Source: JABDQZ01 sp963801985 | GTDB lineage: Bacteria > Pseudomonadota > Gammaproteobacteria > Chromatiales > Chromatiaceae | Assembly: GCA_963801985.1 (NCBI GenBank) | Contig: CAWDGV010000012.1 | Location: forward strand, 472,386-536,385 | Length of the DNA stretch: 64,000 nucleotides | Direction of reading: 5' to 3' | Shown: in pieces, positions 26,055 to 35,640 of the stretch | Layout of the letters: every line of letters begins with the position of its first letter | Position numbering within the stretch: the stretch's first letter is position 1 | Notes under the pieces: generated by a model | What the model saw: only the letters and a program-made list of their open reading frames with translations | Told to the model about the DNA's origin: nothing | Databases searched by the model: none | Made by a program: the position numbers and the translations under genes

Positions 26055-26284
26055 TCAGGATACTGTTTTATATGAGTCTTCAGTGAATTCCCAGTAGGCA
26101 GTGCCTGACCCTGGCCCTTTATCAGGCAGTTTCTCCATAAACTGTGGTTCAGATTTTGGTGAGTGTAGCCAGACAACATCCACCTCAGCTGATGGGCCCA
26201 TACGCAAAGTTTTGCCACTGCATTATCGACTGCAGCCGCTCCGAAAGACATGAGCAGAAGTAATAGAAAGAATACCTTTTTCAT
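26055..26284 (-). pseudogene. small exported protein, apparently frameshifted
   Basis: A start at 26284 with a good AGGAGT site encodes a signal peptide, MKKVFFLLLLLMSFGAAAVD. In the same frame the remainder (to 26018, overlapping the HDOD start) is low-quality sequence. Shifting by one base near 26205 gives the more protein-like MGPSAEVDVVWLHSPKSEPQ and, at its end, AYWEFTEDSYKTVS, which stops at 26055 and no longer overlaps HDOD. A single indel near the AAAA run at 26205-26208 would join both. The full frame-1 ORF remains possible; neither version is recognised. Confidence 0.45.
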
Positions 26285-26472
26285 TTTTTTACTCCTGTCA
26301 TTTTTCGTTATCAGGCACGGTATGCTTTCTGGTCGAACCCGGGTAAATTTTTCTGATCCTGTGAACATCTGGTTATTTATCTCATTCTAGCCCAAGATCA
26401 GGTCAATGCCCGCTGGCCTCAAACAGTGCTGTATCTGCTGAAGTTTATTTCAGTTTTTCGAACTATTGGGAT

Positions 26473-26718
26473 TTAATCCTTTATTTTGTCAATTGAGGTG
26501 ATTTGATCGAGACGGAACTGGTGGGTGTTTTTCTCACCATCCGTTGCAACCAGGTATTCGGCACCCTGCGAAGTGCGGATATCCTCAACATGGCATTGCA
26601 GCTGCAATGCCATGCCCCGGACATCTATGCCATTGATTACCACCTTGCTATGCTGCATTGCCAGTAATTCATATTCACTGTGAAGCGCACAGGCTACCGG
26701 CTGATAGGCTTTATCCAT
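26473..26718 (-). CDS. rof: Rho-binding antiterminator (Rof/YaeO-like)
   Basis: An 81-residue protein of the length and layout of E. coli Rof. It has an N-terminal YQPVACALHSEYELLAMQHS, a central strand pair and a C-terminal FRLDQITSIDKI that matches the family LRLDKI end. Rof binds the Rho primary RNA-binding site and prevents termination. The central loop is longer than in E. coli. It lies 17 bases after the chemoreceptor stop on the same strand. Confidence 0.75.
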   Translation of the reverse strand: MDKAYQPVACALHSEYELLAMQHSKVVINGIDVRGMALQLQCHVEDIRTSQGAEYLVATDGEKNTHQFRLDQITSIDKIKD

Positions 26719-26735
26719 AATTTGTTTGTCAGTAA

Positions 26736-28262
26736 CTATGATTTGTAGATACCGATCTGGTTATTTATGTTTGAAGAAACTTCCTGCAGGCTGGAAGCTG
26801 CTGCCTGGTTTTCTTCAATCTTGCCGACGGTATCCTTGCTCAGATTGGATATCGTTACGATGTTTTCTGTAATGGACTCAGCAACCACGCTTTGTTGTTC
26901 TGCTGCCGTGGCAATTTGCGTATTCATACCATTGATATTGGTGATGCTCTCAACAATGCTTTGCAGGGCATGGCCGGCTTTGCCAATTTCTTCGGCAGTT
27001 TCACTGGATTTATCCTGACCGGTGGTGATGTTGGATACAGCCTTACCCGTGACAGACTGCAGGGATTCAATGATGTTCTGAATCTCGGCAGTGGACTCCT
27101 TGGTTCGCTGGGCGAGGGTCCTGACTTCATCGGCTACCACGGCAAAGCCACGCCCCTGCTCGCCGGCGCGGGCCGCTTCAATAGCAGCATTCAGCGCCAA
27201 CAGGTTGGTCTGCTCGGAAATGCCGCTGATAACATCAACAACAGAACCGATATTCTGTGCGTTGGCTTCAAGCTGGCTGATGGACTCAGAAGCCTGTGTC
27301 ATGCTGGTAATCAGTTCATTGGTCATGTTGATGGCGTTATTAACAACCTGGGCACCGGAGCGGGCCTCACTGTCTGCATCGCTGGCAGCATTGGCCGCCA
27401 GCTGGGCATTTTGTGCTACTTCCTGAATGGTTGCCGACATTTCTGTCATTGCGGTAGCGGACTGTTCGGTCTGGCCATGCTGGGTGGAAATGTTGGCGTG
27501 TGCATCCTGGCTGACATTAAACAGGCTGGAGGCCGTCTGCGATAACTGTTCTGATGCTGCTGTCAGGTCTGAAATGAGCTGGTCGAATTTACTGATCATA
27601 TTATTGAAGGCGACTGCGACGATGTTTTTACCTTCATCTTCGGGAATTCTGACAGAAAGGTCGTTTTCTTTTTGAATCTGCGTGACGGCAGAAATCAATT
27701 GAACACCTGTCACTTCTTCTTTTTTCATCATGATCGAATAAAAAATCAGAATCGCGGATTCAAAAACTACAAATCCGGCGTGCAGAAAGGCAATAGTCCA
27801 ACTGCAGTCGTAGTTAAATAATGTCACGGGCAGACTGCCTATTTCGAAACCATTTAACTGTAAAGCCGTAAACAGCAAGTGGTGGACAGCAATAGCACCG
27901 GCAGCGGCAACAATGGTTAACCAGTCACGGTAGATCAGCATCAGGGCCAATGCGCCAAAAATATGGAAATGCATTTCGATGCGCCCCATCTGGGACTGGA
28001 TCATAATGGCGGAATATGACATGAAAAGCACAGCGGCAATGATGCCAAACAGGCGTGTACCGCGTGTCATGAAATAGGCCGCCGTTGCAATGGCACCAAC
28101 AGCGAGGGAGGCGATAATTGCAAATGTCATGGTGTCATAACCCAGGGGGATGATGAACATCGTAACTGGCAGGTGTGCAAGCAGAATATAGAAGACGATT
28201 TTGTCGTACTTCTGCAACGAATCTCTCAGGTTATTGGCAACCATTGCTTGAAAATCCATCAT
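26736..28262 (-). CDS. methyl-accepting chemotaxis protein with multi-spanning N-terminus
   Basis: A 508-residue chemoreceptor. The first 190 residues contain about six hydrophobic helices and no large periplasmic domain, so it probably senses a membrane or cytoplasmic signal. A short HAMP-like region (ITAVTQIQKENDLSVRIPED) leads to the signalling tip ISGISEQTNLLALNAAIEAA with the canonical RAGEQGRGFAVVADEVRTLA. It couples to CheW/CheA. Tandem ATGs and a GTG follow GAGGTG; 28262 is the best-spaced. Flagellar and chemotaxis genes lie 8 kb away. Confidence 0.93.
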   Translation of the reverse strand: MMDFQAMVANNLRDSLQKYDKIVFYILLAHLPVTMFIIPLGYDTMTFAIIASLAVGAIATAAYFMTRGTRLFGIIAAVLFMSYSAIMIQSQMGRIEMHFHIFGALALMLIYRDWLTIVAAAGAIAVHHLLFTALQLNGFEIGSLPVTLFNYDCSWTIAFLHAGFVVFESAILIFYSIMMKKEEVTGVQLISAVTQIQKENDLSVRIPEDEGKNIVAVAFNNMISKFDQLISDLTAASEQLSQTASSLFNVSQDAHANISTQHGQTEQSATAMTEMSATIQEVAQNAQLAANAASDADSEARSGAQVVNNAINMTNELITSMTQASESISQLEANAQNIGSVVDVISGISEQTNLLALNAAIEAARAGEQGRGFAVVADEVRTLAQRTKESTAEIQNIIESLQSVTGKAVSNITTGQDKSSETAEEIGKAGHALQSIVESITNINGMNTQIATAAEQQSVVAESITENIVTISNLSKDTVGKIEENQAAASSLQEVSSNINNQIGIYKS

Positions 28263-28274
28263 CACACCTCGTGT

Positions 28275-28910
28275 TTACTGTTTTATATATTCATTTCTGA
28301 GCGCAAGCAGGTCATCCACAATCAGCCTGGTCTCAGTTTGATTGGCTGTATAGGTGAAGCGCAAATAACCATCCGGGCCAATCAGGAAAAACAAACCGGG
28401 GTGGCTGATCTCGTAATCACCTGAATGCATGTTTTTGTCCGGAGCAAAAAATGCCCGGTATTTTCCTGCCAGTTGTTGAGCCGATTTAAAGCTGTTGTTT
28501 CTCAGGCTGGAAAAGTTTTCACCTCGCTGATCAAAGTAAGCTGCCAGTTGACTCGGGCTGTCACGATCCGGGTCCATCGCAAGATACAAAAAATGCAATT
28601 CATCACCCATATCGGCTAACAGGTTTATTTCTTGAAATAAAAGTGCCTGTGAATGACAGATATCGTCACAGTTGAGATAGCCGAACATCAGGAAAGTATA
28701 TTTCCCACGAAAATCATCCAGCGAAACTCTTGAGTTGTCAGATTTTTTCAGATTAAAGGCCGGTGCCTCGCGGTTGCTGGCCAGACCATACCCCTGATCC
28801 TTGTTAACCAGACCATGCAGGAAAGGAATGGAGAAAAACACCAGGAAAACCAGCAAAAAAAGCAGAATTTTGCTAAACCAATGGCGAACTAACAGCGAGC
28901 CGGGTTTCAT
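28275..28910 (-). CDS. SCO1/SenC family copper chaperone-like protein
   Basis: A 211-residue protein anchored by one N-terminal membrane helix (residues 14-33) with a periplasmic thioredoxin fold. The copper site is visible as NCDDICHSQ (CxxxC) with a histidine in YEISHPGLFFLIG. SCO proteins deliver copper to the CuA site of cytochrome oxidase or act as thiol reductases. GGAGAAA precedes the ATG. It is upstream of the chemoreceptor by 12 bases on the same strand; a functional link is not evident. Confidence 0.88.
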   Translation of the reverse strand: MKPGSLLVRHWFSKILLFLLVFLVFFSIPFLHGLVNKDQGYGLASNREAPAFNLKKSDNSRVSLDDFRGKYTFLMFGYLNCDDICHSQALLFQEINLLADMGDELHFLYLAMDPDRDSPSQLAAYFDQRGENFSSLRNNSFKSAQQLAGKYRAFFAPDKNMHSGDYEISHPGLFFLIGPDGYLRFTYTANQTETRLIVDDLLALRNEYIKQ

Positions 28911-29078
28911 GTCGATGTTTCTCCAGAACTTGCCAGCATTGGCCCTGAGTTGTAGCTAAGTCTAGCAAAGGAGAAAATTTATCAACCTGCGTGATTTTTA
29001 AGCATATGGGGTAGACCAGACGGGTATTGGTGTCATGACCAAAACCCGATGATCAATTTTTGCGGTAGTAAGCGTGGC

Positions 29079-29639
29079 TCACCTGGGCGTGTAACTGAAC
29101 TTCTGTCCGCCGATACTGGCTTCATACATCAAGCCACCTTTGGCAACGGTGAAAGTTGCCATGCCCTTGTGGTAATTGCCCGTAGTTTTGGCGTCGTGTT
29201 GACCGCCGCTGAGACCGGTTGAGCTTCCGGTGGTGGTGGCAGCAGCTGAAGCGCCTGCAGTCACGGCAACAGCGGTTGCCTGGGCGCCAAATTCAAAGTT
29301 ACCGCTGGTAAACTCATTAAAAGCCCGATGATCCTGGAAGAAAATAATCTGGCTGTAGGCCTGACCTCCCAATTGAAAGCCAATGGTGAGCTGGGCAACG
29401 TCAGTGTTACCGACATAATTTCCCTGTTCATAGACGCGACCCTCACCGTAAGCACCGCCGATGCCAATACCGCCTTTGCCGATTGTAGGGAAAACGGCAT
29501 AGCCATAACTGTTGTTAAAGTAACTGCCACTTTCGCCAGCTTGTTGAAACACTTCAATCGTGTCCTGGTATTTGTCTGCTATCACGCTGGATGTCGAGAA
29601 AAACGACACGAGAAATAAAAGGTAAACAATCTTTTTCAT
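29079..29639 (-). CDS. SYLF/YSC84 domain exported protein
   Basis: A 186-residue protein with a signal peptide (MKKIVYLLFLVSFFSTSSVI). The SYLF lipid-binding domain is visible: YGYAVFPTIGKGGIGIGGAY, then QLTIGFQLGGQAYSQIIFFQ and the glycine/alanine-rich VTAGASAAATTTGSS. The C-terminus is KGGLMYEASIGGQKFSY, the standard end of the family. SYLF proteins bind phospholipid surfaces. The start at 29639 has GGGAG ahead; an upstream GTG/TTG frame adds 13 residues without a site. Confidence 0.9.
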   Translation of the reverse strand: MKKIVYLLFLVSFFSTSSVIADKYQDTIEVFQQAGESGSYFNNSYGYAVFPTIGKGGIGIGGAYGEGRVYEQGNYVGNTDVAQLTIGFQLGGQAYSQIIFFQDHRAFNEFTSGNFEFGAQATAVAVTAGASAAATTTGSSTGLSGGQHDAKTTGNYHKGMATFTVAKGGLMYEASIGGQKFSYTPR

Positions 29640-30026
29640 TGAAAATACTCCCTGGCTTTTAAAAAAGCGGATTAACAAGACCTCATTTAACCATATAGAG
29701 CCTGTTCTGGAAGCTTTATTGATCTGAAATGCTTTTGTTTTTTCTCTTTGATACAGGAAAAATCCGAAAATTTAGGAAAAAATCCATTCACAAGGGCTTT
29801 AGGTAATTCGTGATCTCAAACCCGCGTATTTGTTTAAGCGCCATGTCCGTTCAATCATGGGTCAAAAATAGCATCCCGATGCCTGGTGTGAACTACTATT
29901 AGACTGGAGGGGGGGGTATCGTGCAGTATTTCAAGACAATGAATTGGTGTATATGGCTGCAAAGCCGTGATACAGGCAGCAACGTAATGCCTGCAATAAC
30001 TCAGAAACTTAACAGGGAAACAAGAT
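29640..30026. other. 387-base non-coding gap
   Basis: No gene is supported here. The left part should hold the promoter of the SYLF gene. A G8 run occurs near 29909, and two small hairpins lie just before the arylsulfatase: GGCT/AGCC at 29955-29966 and CAGGCA/TGCCTG at 29973-29993. These could shape the sulfatase leader. No copy of the tRNA-Arg 3' end was seen. Confidence 0.5.
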
Positions 30027-32595
30027 ATGGATAATGCCCTTAGTCTCACAGTATTCACCAAATCGAGCGTGCCGCCCCCGGGGCGTTTTGCAACTCGATG
30101 GGCCACTATCGCTTTGTTGCTGGCAACTGCGTTTGTCCAGGGACCTGCTTTGGCGGCCGCTGAGATCACTGGAGTTGCCGGCTCGCCGAGCGCCACCACG
30201 ACGATCGACGGCAAGCAGCTTCCGCCGCTACCTGATAAGCACTTCGGTGGCAAGATCGAACGCAATGCCCTTGATTCGACACCTTACTGGCCGCCCCGCG
30301 TGGTACCGCCGAAGGGTGCGCCCAACATTCTCCTGATCATGACCGACGACGCGGGTTATGGTGTGCCCGGCACCTTTGGGGGCGTCATACCCACGCCGGC
30401 GTTGGATCGTATTGCCGAGAATGGTCTGCGCTACACGCACTTCCATTCCACCGCCGTGTGCTCGCCGACGCGGGCGTCGCTGATTACCGGCCGAAACCAT
30501 CACCGGATGGGCACGGGCTCCATACCGGAATTGTCGACCGGCTACCCCGGCTACAACGCCATCATGACCAAGGATAATGCGACCATTGGCAGGATCCTTA
30601 AGGGTAACGGCTATGTGACCTCCTGGTTCGGCAAGAATCACAATACGCCGGACCTCCAGGTCAGCAAGATCGGCCCTTATGATCAGTGGCCGATCGGTCT
30701 GGGATTTGATCATTTCTATGGATTCATGGGGGGGGGACACCAGCCAGTGGCAACCGGGCAACCTGTACCGCAACACCACCCAGATCCACCCATACGATAC
30801 CGACCCGAATTTCAACCTGATCACGGCGATGGCGGACGAGGCCATTGACCACATGAAGACCGTCGACGCGTTGAACCCGGAACAACCCTTTTTTGTCTAT
30901 TACGTGCCCGGCGCAACCCATGCGCCGCATCATCCGACACCGGAGTGGATCGACAAGATCAGCAAGATGAAGCTGTTCGACGAAGGCTGGAACAAGTTGC
31001 GCGAAACCATCTTCGCCAATCAGAAGAAACTCGGTGTTATCCCCGAGAATGCCAAGCTGACGCCATGGCCCGATGACCTGATCAAGCAGTGGGACCAGCT
31101 CAACGATACCGAGAAGAAGCTGTTCATCAAGCAGGCGGAGGTATTCGCCGCCTACGTGGCCTACACCGACCATGAAATCGGCCGCGTGATCCAGACGGTC
31201 GAGGATCTGGGCCGGCTCGATAACACCCTGATCATCTACATCAGCGGCGACAACGGCACCAGCTCGGAAGGCGGGGCGACCGGTACGCCGAACGAAGTCG
31301 CATCGGTTCAGGGCGTCCATCTGCCGGTGGAAGCACAAATGAAGTACTACGACGCCTGGGGATCGGACCAGACCTATCCCCACATGTCGGTAGGCTGGAC
31401 CTGGGCCTTTGGCACGCCGTTCACCTGGACCAAAATGGTCAGCTCCCACTTTGGCGGCACCAAGCAGGGCATGGCCGTATCCTGGCCCAGGGTGATCAAG
31501 GACAAGGGCGGCATCCGTGACCAGTTCCATCACGTTATCGACATCGCGCCGACCCTTCTCGAAGCGACCGGAATTCCGCTGCCCGAGGTGGTTGACGGCA
31601 TCAAGCAGAATCCCATGGATGGCGTGAGCATGATGTATACATTCGACGCGAAGAACGCCAACGCACCCTCGACGCACAAGACCCAGTATTTCGAGATGAT
31701 CGGCGACCACGCGATCTACCACGATGGCTGGATCCTCAGCTCCAAGGTCATGCGTGTGCCCTGGGACAACAGCGGAACGGCCGACAAGCATCCTGAAACC
31801 TGGCCATGGGAGCTGTATGACCTGAACAAGGACTGGACTCAATTCAACGATGTGGCTACCCAGTATCCCGCGAAGGTCAAGGAACTGGAAAAGCTGTTCT
31901 GGGAGGAAGCGGAGCGGAACCAGGTGTTGCCGATGGATACCACCACCTTTACCCGCGCGATTCAACCCCGTCCCAATCTCACCGCCGGCCGAACCGTGTT
32001 CACCTACGCCGGGGAAGTCACGGGTACGCCCAACGGCAATGCACCGAATCTCCTGGCCTCCTCCTACAACATCAAGGCCGAGGTGGAGATTCCCGAGGGA
32101 AGTGCCGAAGGCATGCTGGTGACCCATGGCGGCCGCTTTACCGGCTACGGCTTCTACCTGCTGAAGGGCAAGCCGGTGTACACCTGGAACCTGATGGGCT
32201 TTAAGCGCATCAAGTGGAAAGGACCGGACAAGCTGGCTCCCGGCAGGCACACCCTTGAATTCGACTTCAAATACGATGGTCTGGGTGCCGCTACACTGCA
32301 GTACGGCAGCCCCAGTGGCCTGGGCCGCAGCGGAACCGGCTATCTCAAGGTCGACGGCAAGGTGGTCGCCACCCGGAAGATGGAAAAGACCATTCCCATG
32401 ACCATGCAATGGGATGAAAACTTCGACGTGGGTGCCGATACCGGCTCGCCGGTGGCCGACGAGGATTATCAGACCCCCTTCCGCTTCACCGGCAAGCTCC
32501 ACAAGCTGACCCTGACCATCGACCGGCCGAAGCTATCGCCGGAGGACATCAGGAAGCTTGAGACGGCTATGCACGCCAACCCGGCGAGCGAGTAG
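30027..32595 (+). CDS. arylsulfatase, frameshifted in a G9 run
   Basis: Two frames join to one type I sulfatase of about 855 residues. The first part has a signal-like segment (residues 25-45), the metal site NILLIMTDDAGYG and the maturation motif C145-S-P-T-R, in which the cysteine becomes formylglycine. It runs to FDHFYGFMGG near 30730. The rest starts GDTSQWQPGNLYRNTTQIHP and includes YISGDNGTSSEGG and a C-terminal beta domain. The nine Gs at 30728-30736 contain one base too many; eight restore the frame. The gene is visibly richer in GC than its neighbours and lies against a tRNA 3' end, suggesting transfer. No formylglycine-generating enzyme gene is in the window. Confidence 0.85.
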
Positions 32596-32652
32596 CGTTT
32601 GGATTGGGTTGGGTTTCCTATTGAATCAACAGCGCTGTTGAAATGCTAAAAA

Positions 32653-32729
32653 TGGCGCCCCCGAGACGATTCGAACGTCCGACTTCACCCTTAGGAGGGG
32701 TGCGCTCTATCCAGCTGAGCTACGGGGGC
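32653..32729 (-). tRNA. tRNA-Arg (anticodon CCT)
   Basis: On the minus strand the sequence folds as a standard cloverleaf of 77 bases with encoded CCA. The acceptor GCCCCCG pairs with CGGGGGC, the D-arm is GCTC...GAGC, the anticodon stem CACCC/GGGTG encloses CTCCTAA (anticodon CCT) and the T-loop is TTCGAAT. It reads AGG codons. Its 3' end faces the GC-rich sulfatase. Confidence 0.95.
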
Positions 32730-32840
32730 TTGAGGAGTCTATTTTACTTAGGGAGCTTTAATACGTCTATGTAATTGAGCTACTATCGAACAATAAAAAT
32801 AAAAACCACCAAACCCGGTAAATTAGTTCACAGAGGCGAT

Positions 32841-33938
32841 ATGCGTTACACGGATCGATCATTGGCCGAACAGATGCGGCTTCACGAGCTGGAAATTTCA
32901 GCCAGGAAAAAATTGCTGGATTTCTCCGACGGGGATGTCAGTAACCTGGTGAAAGTTGCCGAGCTCATTGAAAGTGAAATCAATGAAATTATTGAGATCT
33001 TTTATGTACAACAGCTGTCAATTGATGAAGTCGCCCTGATTATTGGTGATGCGGATTCACTGGCCCGCTTAAAGACCTACCAGAAAAAATATATCCTCGA
33101 CCTGTTTTCAGGTAAATACGACTCGGACTACGTCAATAATCGTTTGCGCATCGGGCTGGTACACAAACGTATTGGTGTTGAGACGAAGCATTACATCTCC
33201 GCCATGGCCACGCTGAAAAAAATCCTGGCACAGTGGATATCACTGGGGCATGAAAATAAAGCAGAAGTGGAAGGCATTCTTGTCTCGCTCGAAAAACTGT
33301 TGAATTTCGATGTTCAGCTGGTTTTCGATACTTTTATTAATACGCTGATTTCAGAAATCGAAACATCAAAAAACAAGCTTGAGGTGTATGCGTCCTCGCT
33401 TGAGGAAGAAGTCAAAAGTCGTACCCGTGAACTCGAGGAATTGTCTCAACGCGATCCCATGACGGGACTGTTTAACCGTCGTGCGCTGGAAATATTCCTC
33501 GAACGTGATCTGGCACTGGTCAAAAGGAATAAAACGGCTATCACCGCACTCTACCTGGATATGGACGGTTTCAAGCAAATCAATGACATCCAGGGGCACG
33601 TGGTGGGTGATTCTTTACTGGTTATGATTGGTTCAATCCTGCAGGAAGAAGCGCGTGAAAGTGATATTGTCTGCCGTATGGGGGGCGATGAGTTTTGCAT
33701 TATCCTCAATCAGTGTGACGAGGAACAGGCGATGATTATTGCCAATCGTGTTGTCGATAACTTCAACGAAAAGAATACCGAGGCATGCAGTCTGAGTATT
33801 GGCCTGGCTGAATACCAACCGTCAGATGGTATGGATTTTGATCCGTTTATTCACCGTGCGGATGAAGCCATGTATGCTTCCAAAAAAATCAAGGGCAATG
33901 CCATTATTCGTTACAGTGAATTGCATTCGGCCAGCTAA
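32841..33938 (+). CDS. globin-coupled diguanylate cyclase (protoglobin + GGDEF)
   Basis: A 365-residue signalling enzyme. Residues 1-170 are a protoglobin/globin-coupled sensor domain; the likely proximal haem histidine is in RIGLVHKRIGVETKHYI. A coiled coil (YASSLEEEVKSRTRELEEL) links it to a GGDEF domain with DPMTGLFNRRALE and an intact MGGDEF active site, preceded five residues upstream by RESD, the c-di-GMP feedback site. It should make c-di-GMP in response to oxygen or NO. ATG at 32841 has AGAGG ahead; an upstream TTG is weaker. The arsS gene follows after only 14 bases. Confidence 0.92.
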   Translation: MRYTDRSLAEQMRLHELEISARKKLLDFSDGDVSNLVKVAELIESEINEIIEIFYVQQLSIDEVALIIGDADSLARLKTYQKKYILDLFSGKYDSDYVNNRLRIGLVHKRIGVETKHYISAMATLKKILAQWISLGHENKAEVEGILVSLEKLLNFDVQLVFDTFINTLISEIETSKNKLEVYASSLEEEVKSRTRELEELSQRDPMTGLFNRRALEIFLERDLALVKRNKTAITALYLDMDGFKQINDIQGHVVGDSLLVMIGSILQEEARESDIVCRMGGDEFCIILNQCDEEQAMIIANRVVDNFNEKNTEACSLSIGLAEYQPSDGMDFDPFIHRADEAMYASKKIKGNAIIRYSELHSAS

Positions 33939-33952
33939 ATCGATTCCATTTC

Positions 33953-34912
33953 ATGCTTGACTCCAAACCCTTACTGTTCCCCACGGATTTTCCTGCAATC
34001 TCGCGTCGTTCGATTAACACGCTGCAGGTTAACCTCGGCTTTAAATGCAATCAAAGTTGTAATCATTGCCATGTCAATGCCGGTCCCAGCCGTTCTGAAA
34101 TGATGCCTGAAGAGGTAATTGATGACGTGATTCATTACCTTGTCAGTGACAAACCGCTGACGCTGGATATTACCGGCGGTGCACCCGAGTTACATGCCTC
34201 TTTTAAAAAACTGGTCATGGCAGCGCGAGCACAGCAGATTCATGTGCTCGACCGGTGTAACCTGACAATTCTCTCTGAACCTGGTCACGAGGAGCTGGCC
34301 GCTTTCCTGGCTGCAAACCAGGTGGAAGTGATTGCCTCGCTGCCTTGTTATCTGGAAGAAAATGTCGACCAGCAGCGTGGTAAGGGCGTGTTTGATAACA
34401 GTATCAAGGGCCTCAGGCAACTCAATGACCTGGGGTATGGAAGGGAAGACTCAGACCTCAAGCTGAACCTGGTCTATAACCCGGTCGGTGAGCATCTGCC
34501 GCCAGCGCAGGCTGGCCTGGAAAGGGATTATAAAAAACAGCTTTCTGAACGCTTTGGTATTGTCTTTAATGCATTGTTTACCATAACCAACATGCCGATT
34601 ATGCGTTATGGCAGCTATCTCCAGTCCAAGGGGGAATTTGAAAATTACATGAACCTGCTCAAGCAGGCTTACCAGCCGGCCAACCTGGAAACGGTTATGT
34701 GCCGGGATCTGGTCAGTATTGACTGGCAGGGTTACGTCTACGATTGTGATTTCAACCAGATGCTGGATATGAAAATCATACAGGCTGGTAAGTCTTTGCA
34801 TATCTCGCAACTGTCCGAAGCCAGGATGAAAAACCGGCCTGTGCTTGTCGGTGAGCATTGTTATGGCTGTACCGCGGGGCAGGGTAGCAGCTGTGGCGGA
34901 GCCTTGTCCTGA
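33953..34912 (+). CDS. arsS: ArsS-type radical SAM protein (arsenosugar biosynthesis)
   Basis: A 319-residue radical SAM enzyme. The cluster motif is KCNQSCNHCHVNAGPSRSE (C32-x3-C36-x2-C39). Further motifs are LTLDITGGAPELHASF, YNPVGEHLPPAQAGLERDYK and an extra C-terminal cysteine cluster HCYGCTAGQGSSCGG, all characteristic of ArsS, which adds a 5'-deoxyadenosyl group to methylated arsenic. No arsM is visible in the window. Two glycosyltransferase-like genes follow, as in other arsenosugar loci. Confidence 0.92.
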   Translation: MLDSKPLLFPTDFPAISRRSINTLQVNLGFKCNQSCNHCHVNAGPSRSEMMPEEVIDDVIHYLVSDKPLTLDITGGAPELHASFKKLVMAARAQQIHVLDRCNLTILSEPGHEELAAFLAANQVEVIASLPCYLEENVDQQRGKGVFDNSIKGLRQLNDLGYGREDSDLKLNLVYNPVGEHLPPAQAGLERDYKKQLSERFGIVFNALFTITNMPIMRYGSYLQSKGEFENYMNLLKQAYQPANLETVMCRDLVSIDWQGYVYDCDFNQMLDMKIIQAGKSLHISQLSEARMKNRPVLVGEHCYGCTAGQGSSCGGALS

Positions 34913-34929
34913 CCTGGGGTGGTTAAGCT

Positions 34930-35640
34930 ATGCCAGGTCCGCATTGTTCCATCATCATTCCCGTCTTAAATGATGGTCAGGCCATGTTGACGCTTTTAAG
35001 GCTGTTACAGCCAGTGCGACAACAGGGGCATGAGATCCTGGTTGTTGATGGTGGTAGCGAGGATCAACCTGGGCTACTGGCCAAAGAGCTTGCCGACCGG
35101 TTTTTGTTATCTTCACCCGGCAGGGCAAGGCAAATGAACCATGCAGCACAACAGGCCAGTGGTGAAATCTTCTGGTTCCTGCATGCGGACAGCCAGCTGG
35201 ATGTAGAAGCAGGCATAGAGGCTGTTATGTCTCTGCTCGATACAAACAAGGTGTGGGGACGTTTTGATGTGCGCCTGTCAGGCAGGGACTGGCGCCTGCG
35301 CATAGTTGAAACCATGATGAACTGGCGTTCACGGCTGACTGGCATTGCTACCGGTGATCAGGGTATTTTTATCCGGCGCGATGCTTTCCGGCAGATGCGC
35401 GGATTTGCCGATATTCCCCTGATGGAAGATGTCGCAATCAGTCGTTCACTCAAGCGTTTGTCTGCACCGCTCCGCTTGAGGCAGAGCATTACCACTTCCA
35501 GTCGACGCTGGGAAACGCGGGGTATAGTACGAACCATTCTGCTGATGTGGGCTTTACGCCTGGCGTATACATTGGGTGTATCACCTCAAAAATTATCCAG
35601 GTACTACAAGTCATGCAGTTCCCCGATGCAAAACTCCTGA
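34930..35640 (+). CDS. family 2 glycosyltransferase (TIGR04283 type)
   Basis: A 236-residue GT-A glycosyltransferase: CSIIIPVLNDGQAMLTLLRL at the N-terminus, DGGSEDQPGLLAKE and FLHADSQL as the nucleotide and DxD-like sites, and RRDAFRQMRGFADIPLMEDV later. This TIGR04283 group regularly neighbours ArsS and the TIGR04282 protein and is presumed to work on arsenosugars or related glycolipids, without biochemical proof. It overlaps the next gene by 28 bases. Confidence 0.88.
   Translation: MPGPHCSIIIPVLNDGQAMLTLLRLLQPVRQQGHEILVVDGGSEDQPGLLAKELADRFLLSSPGRARQMNHAAQQASGEIFWFLHADSQLDVEAGIEAVMSLLDTNKVWGRFDVRLSGRDWRLRIVETMMNWRSRLTGIATGDQGIFIRRDAFRQMRGFADIPLMEDVAISRSLKRLSAPLRLRQSITTSSRRWETRGIVRTILLMWALRLAYTLGVSPQKLSRYYKSCSSPMQNS

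Noticed and set aside
26892..27545. 217-codon plus-strand frame over the chemoreceptor
   Set aside because: Antisense shadow of the alanine/serine-rich signalling helices; no start site and no recognisable domain.
30724..32502. 592-codon open frame antisense to the arylsulfatase
   Set aside because: It is the mirror frame of a GC-rich gene with strong third-position bias; no family motif or ribosome site, and the sulfatase has all its motifs on the plus strand.
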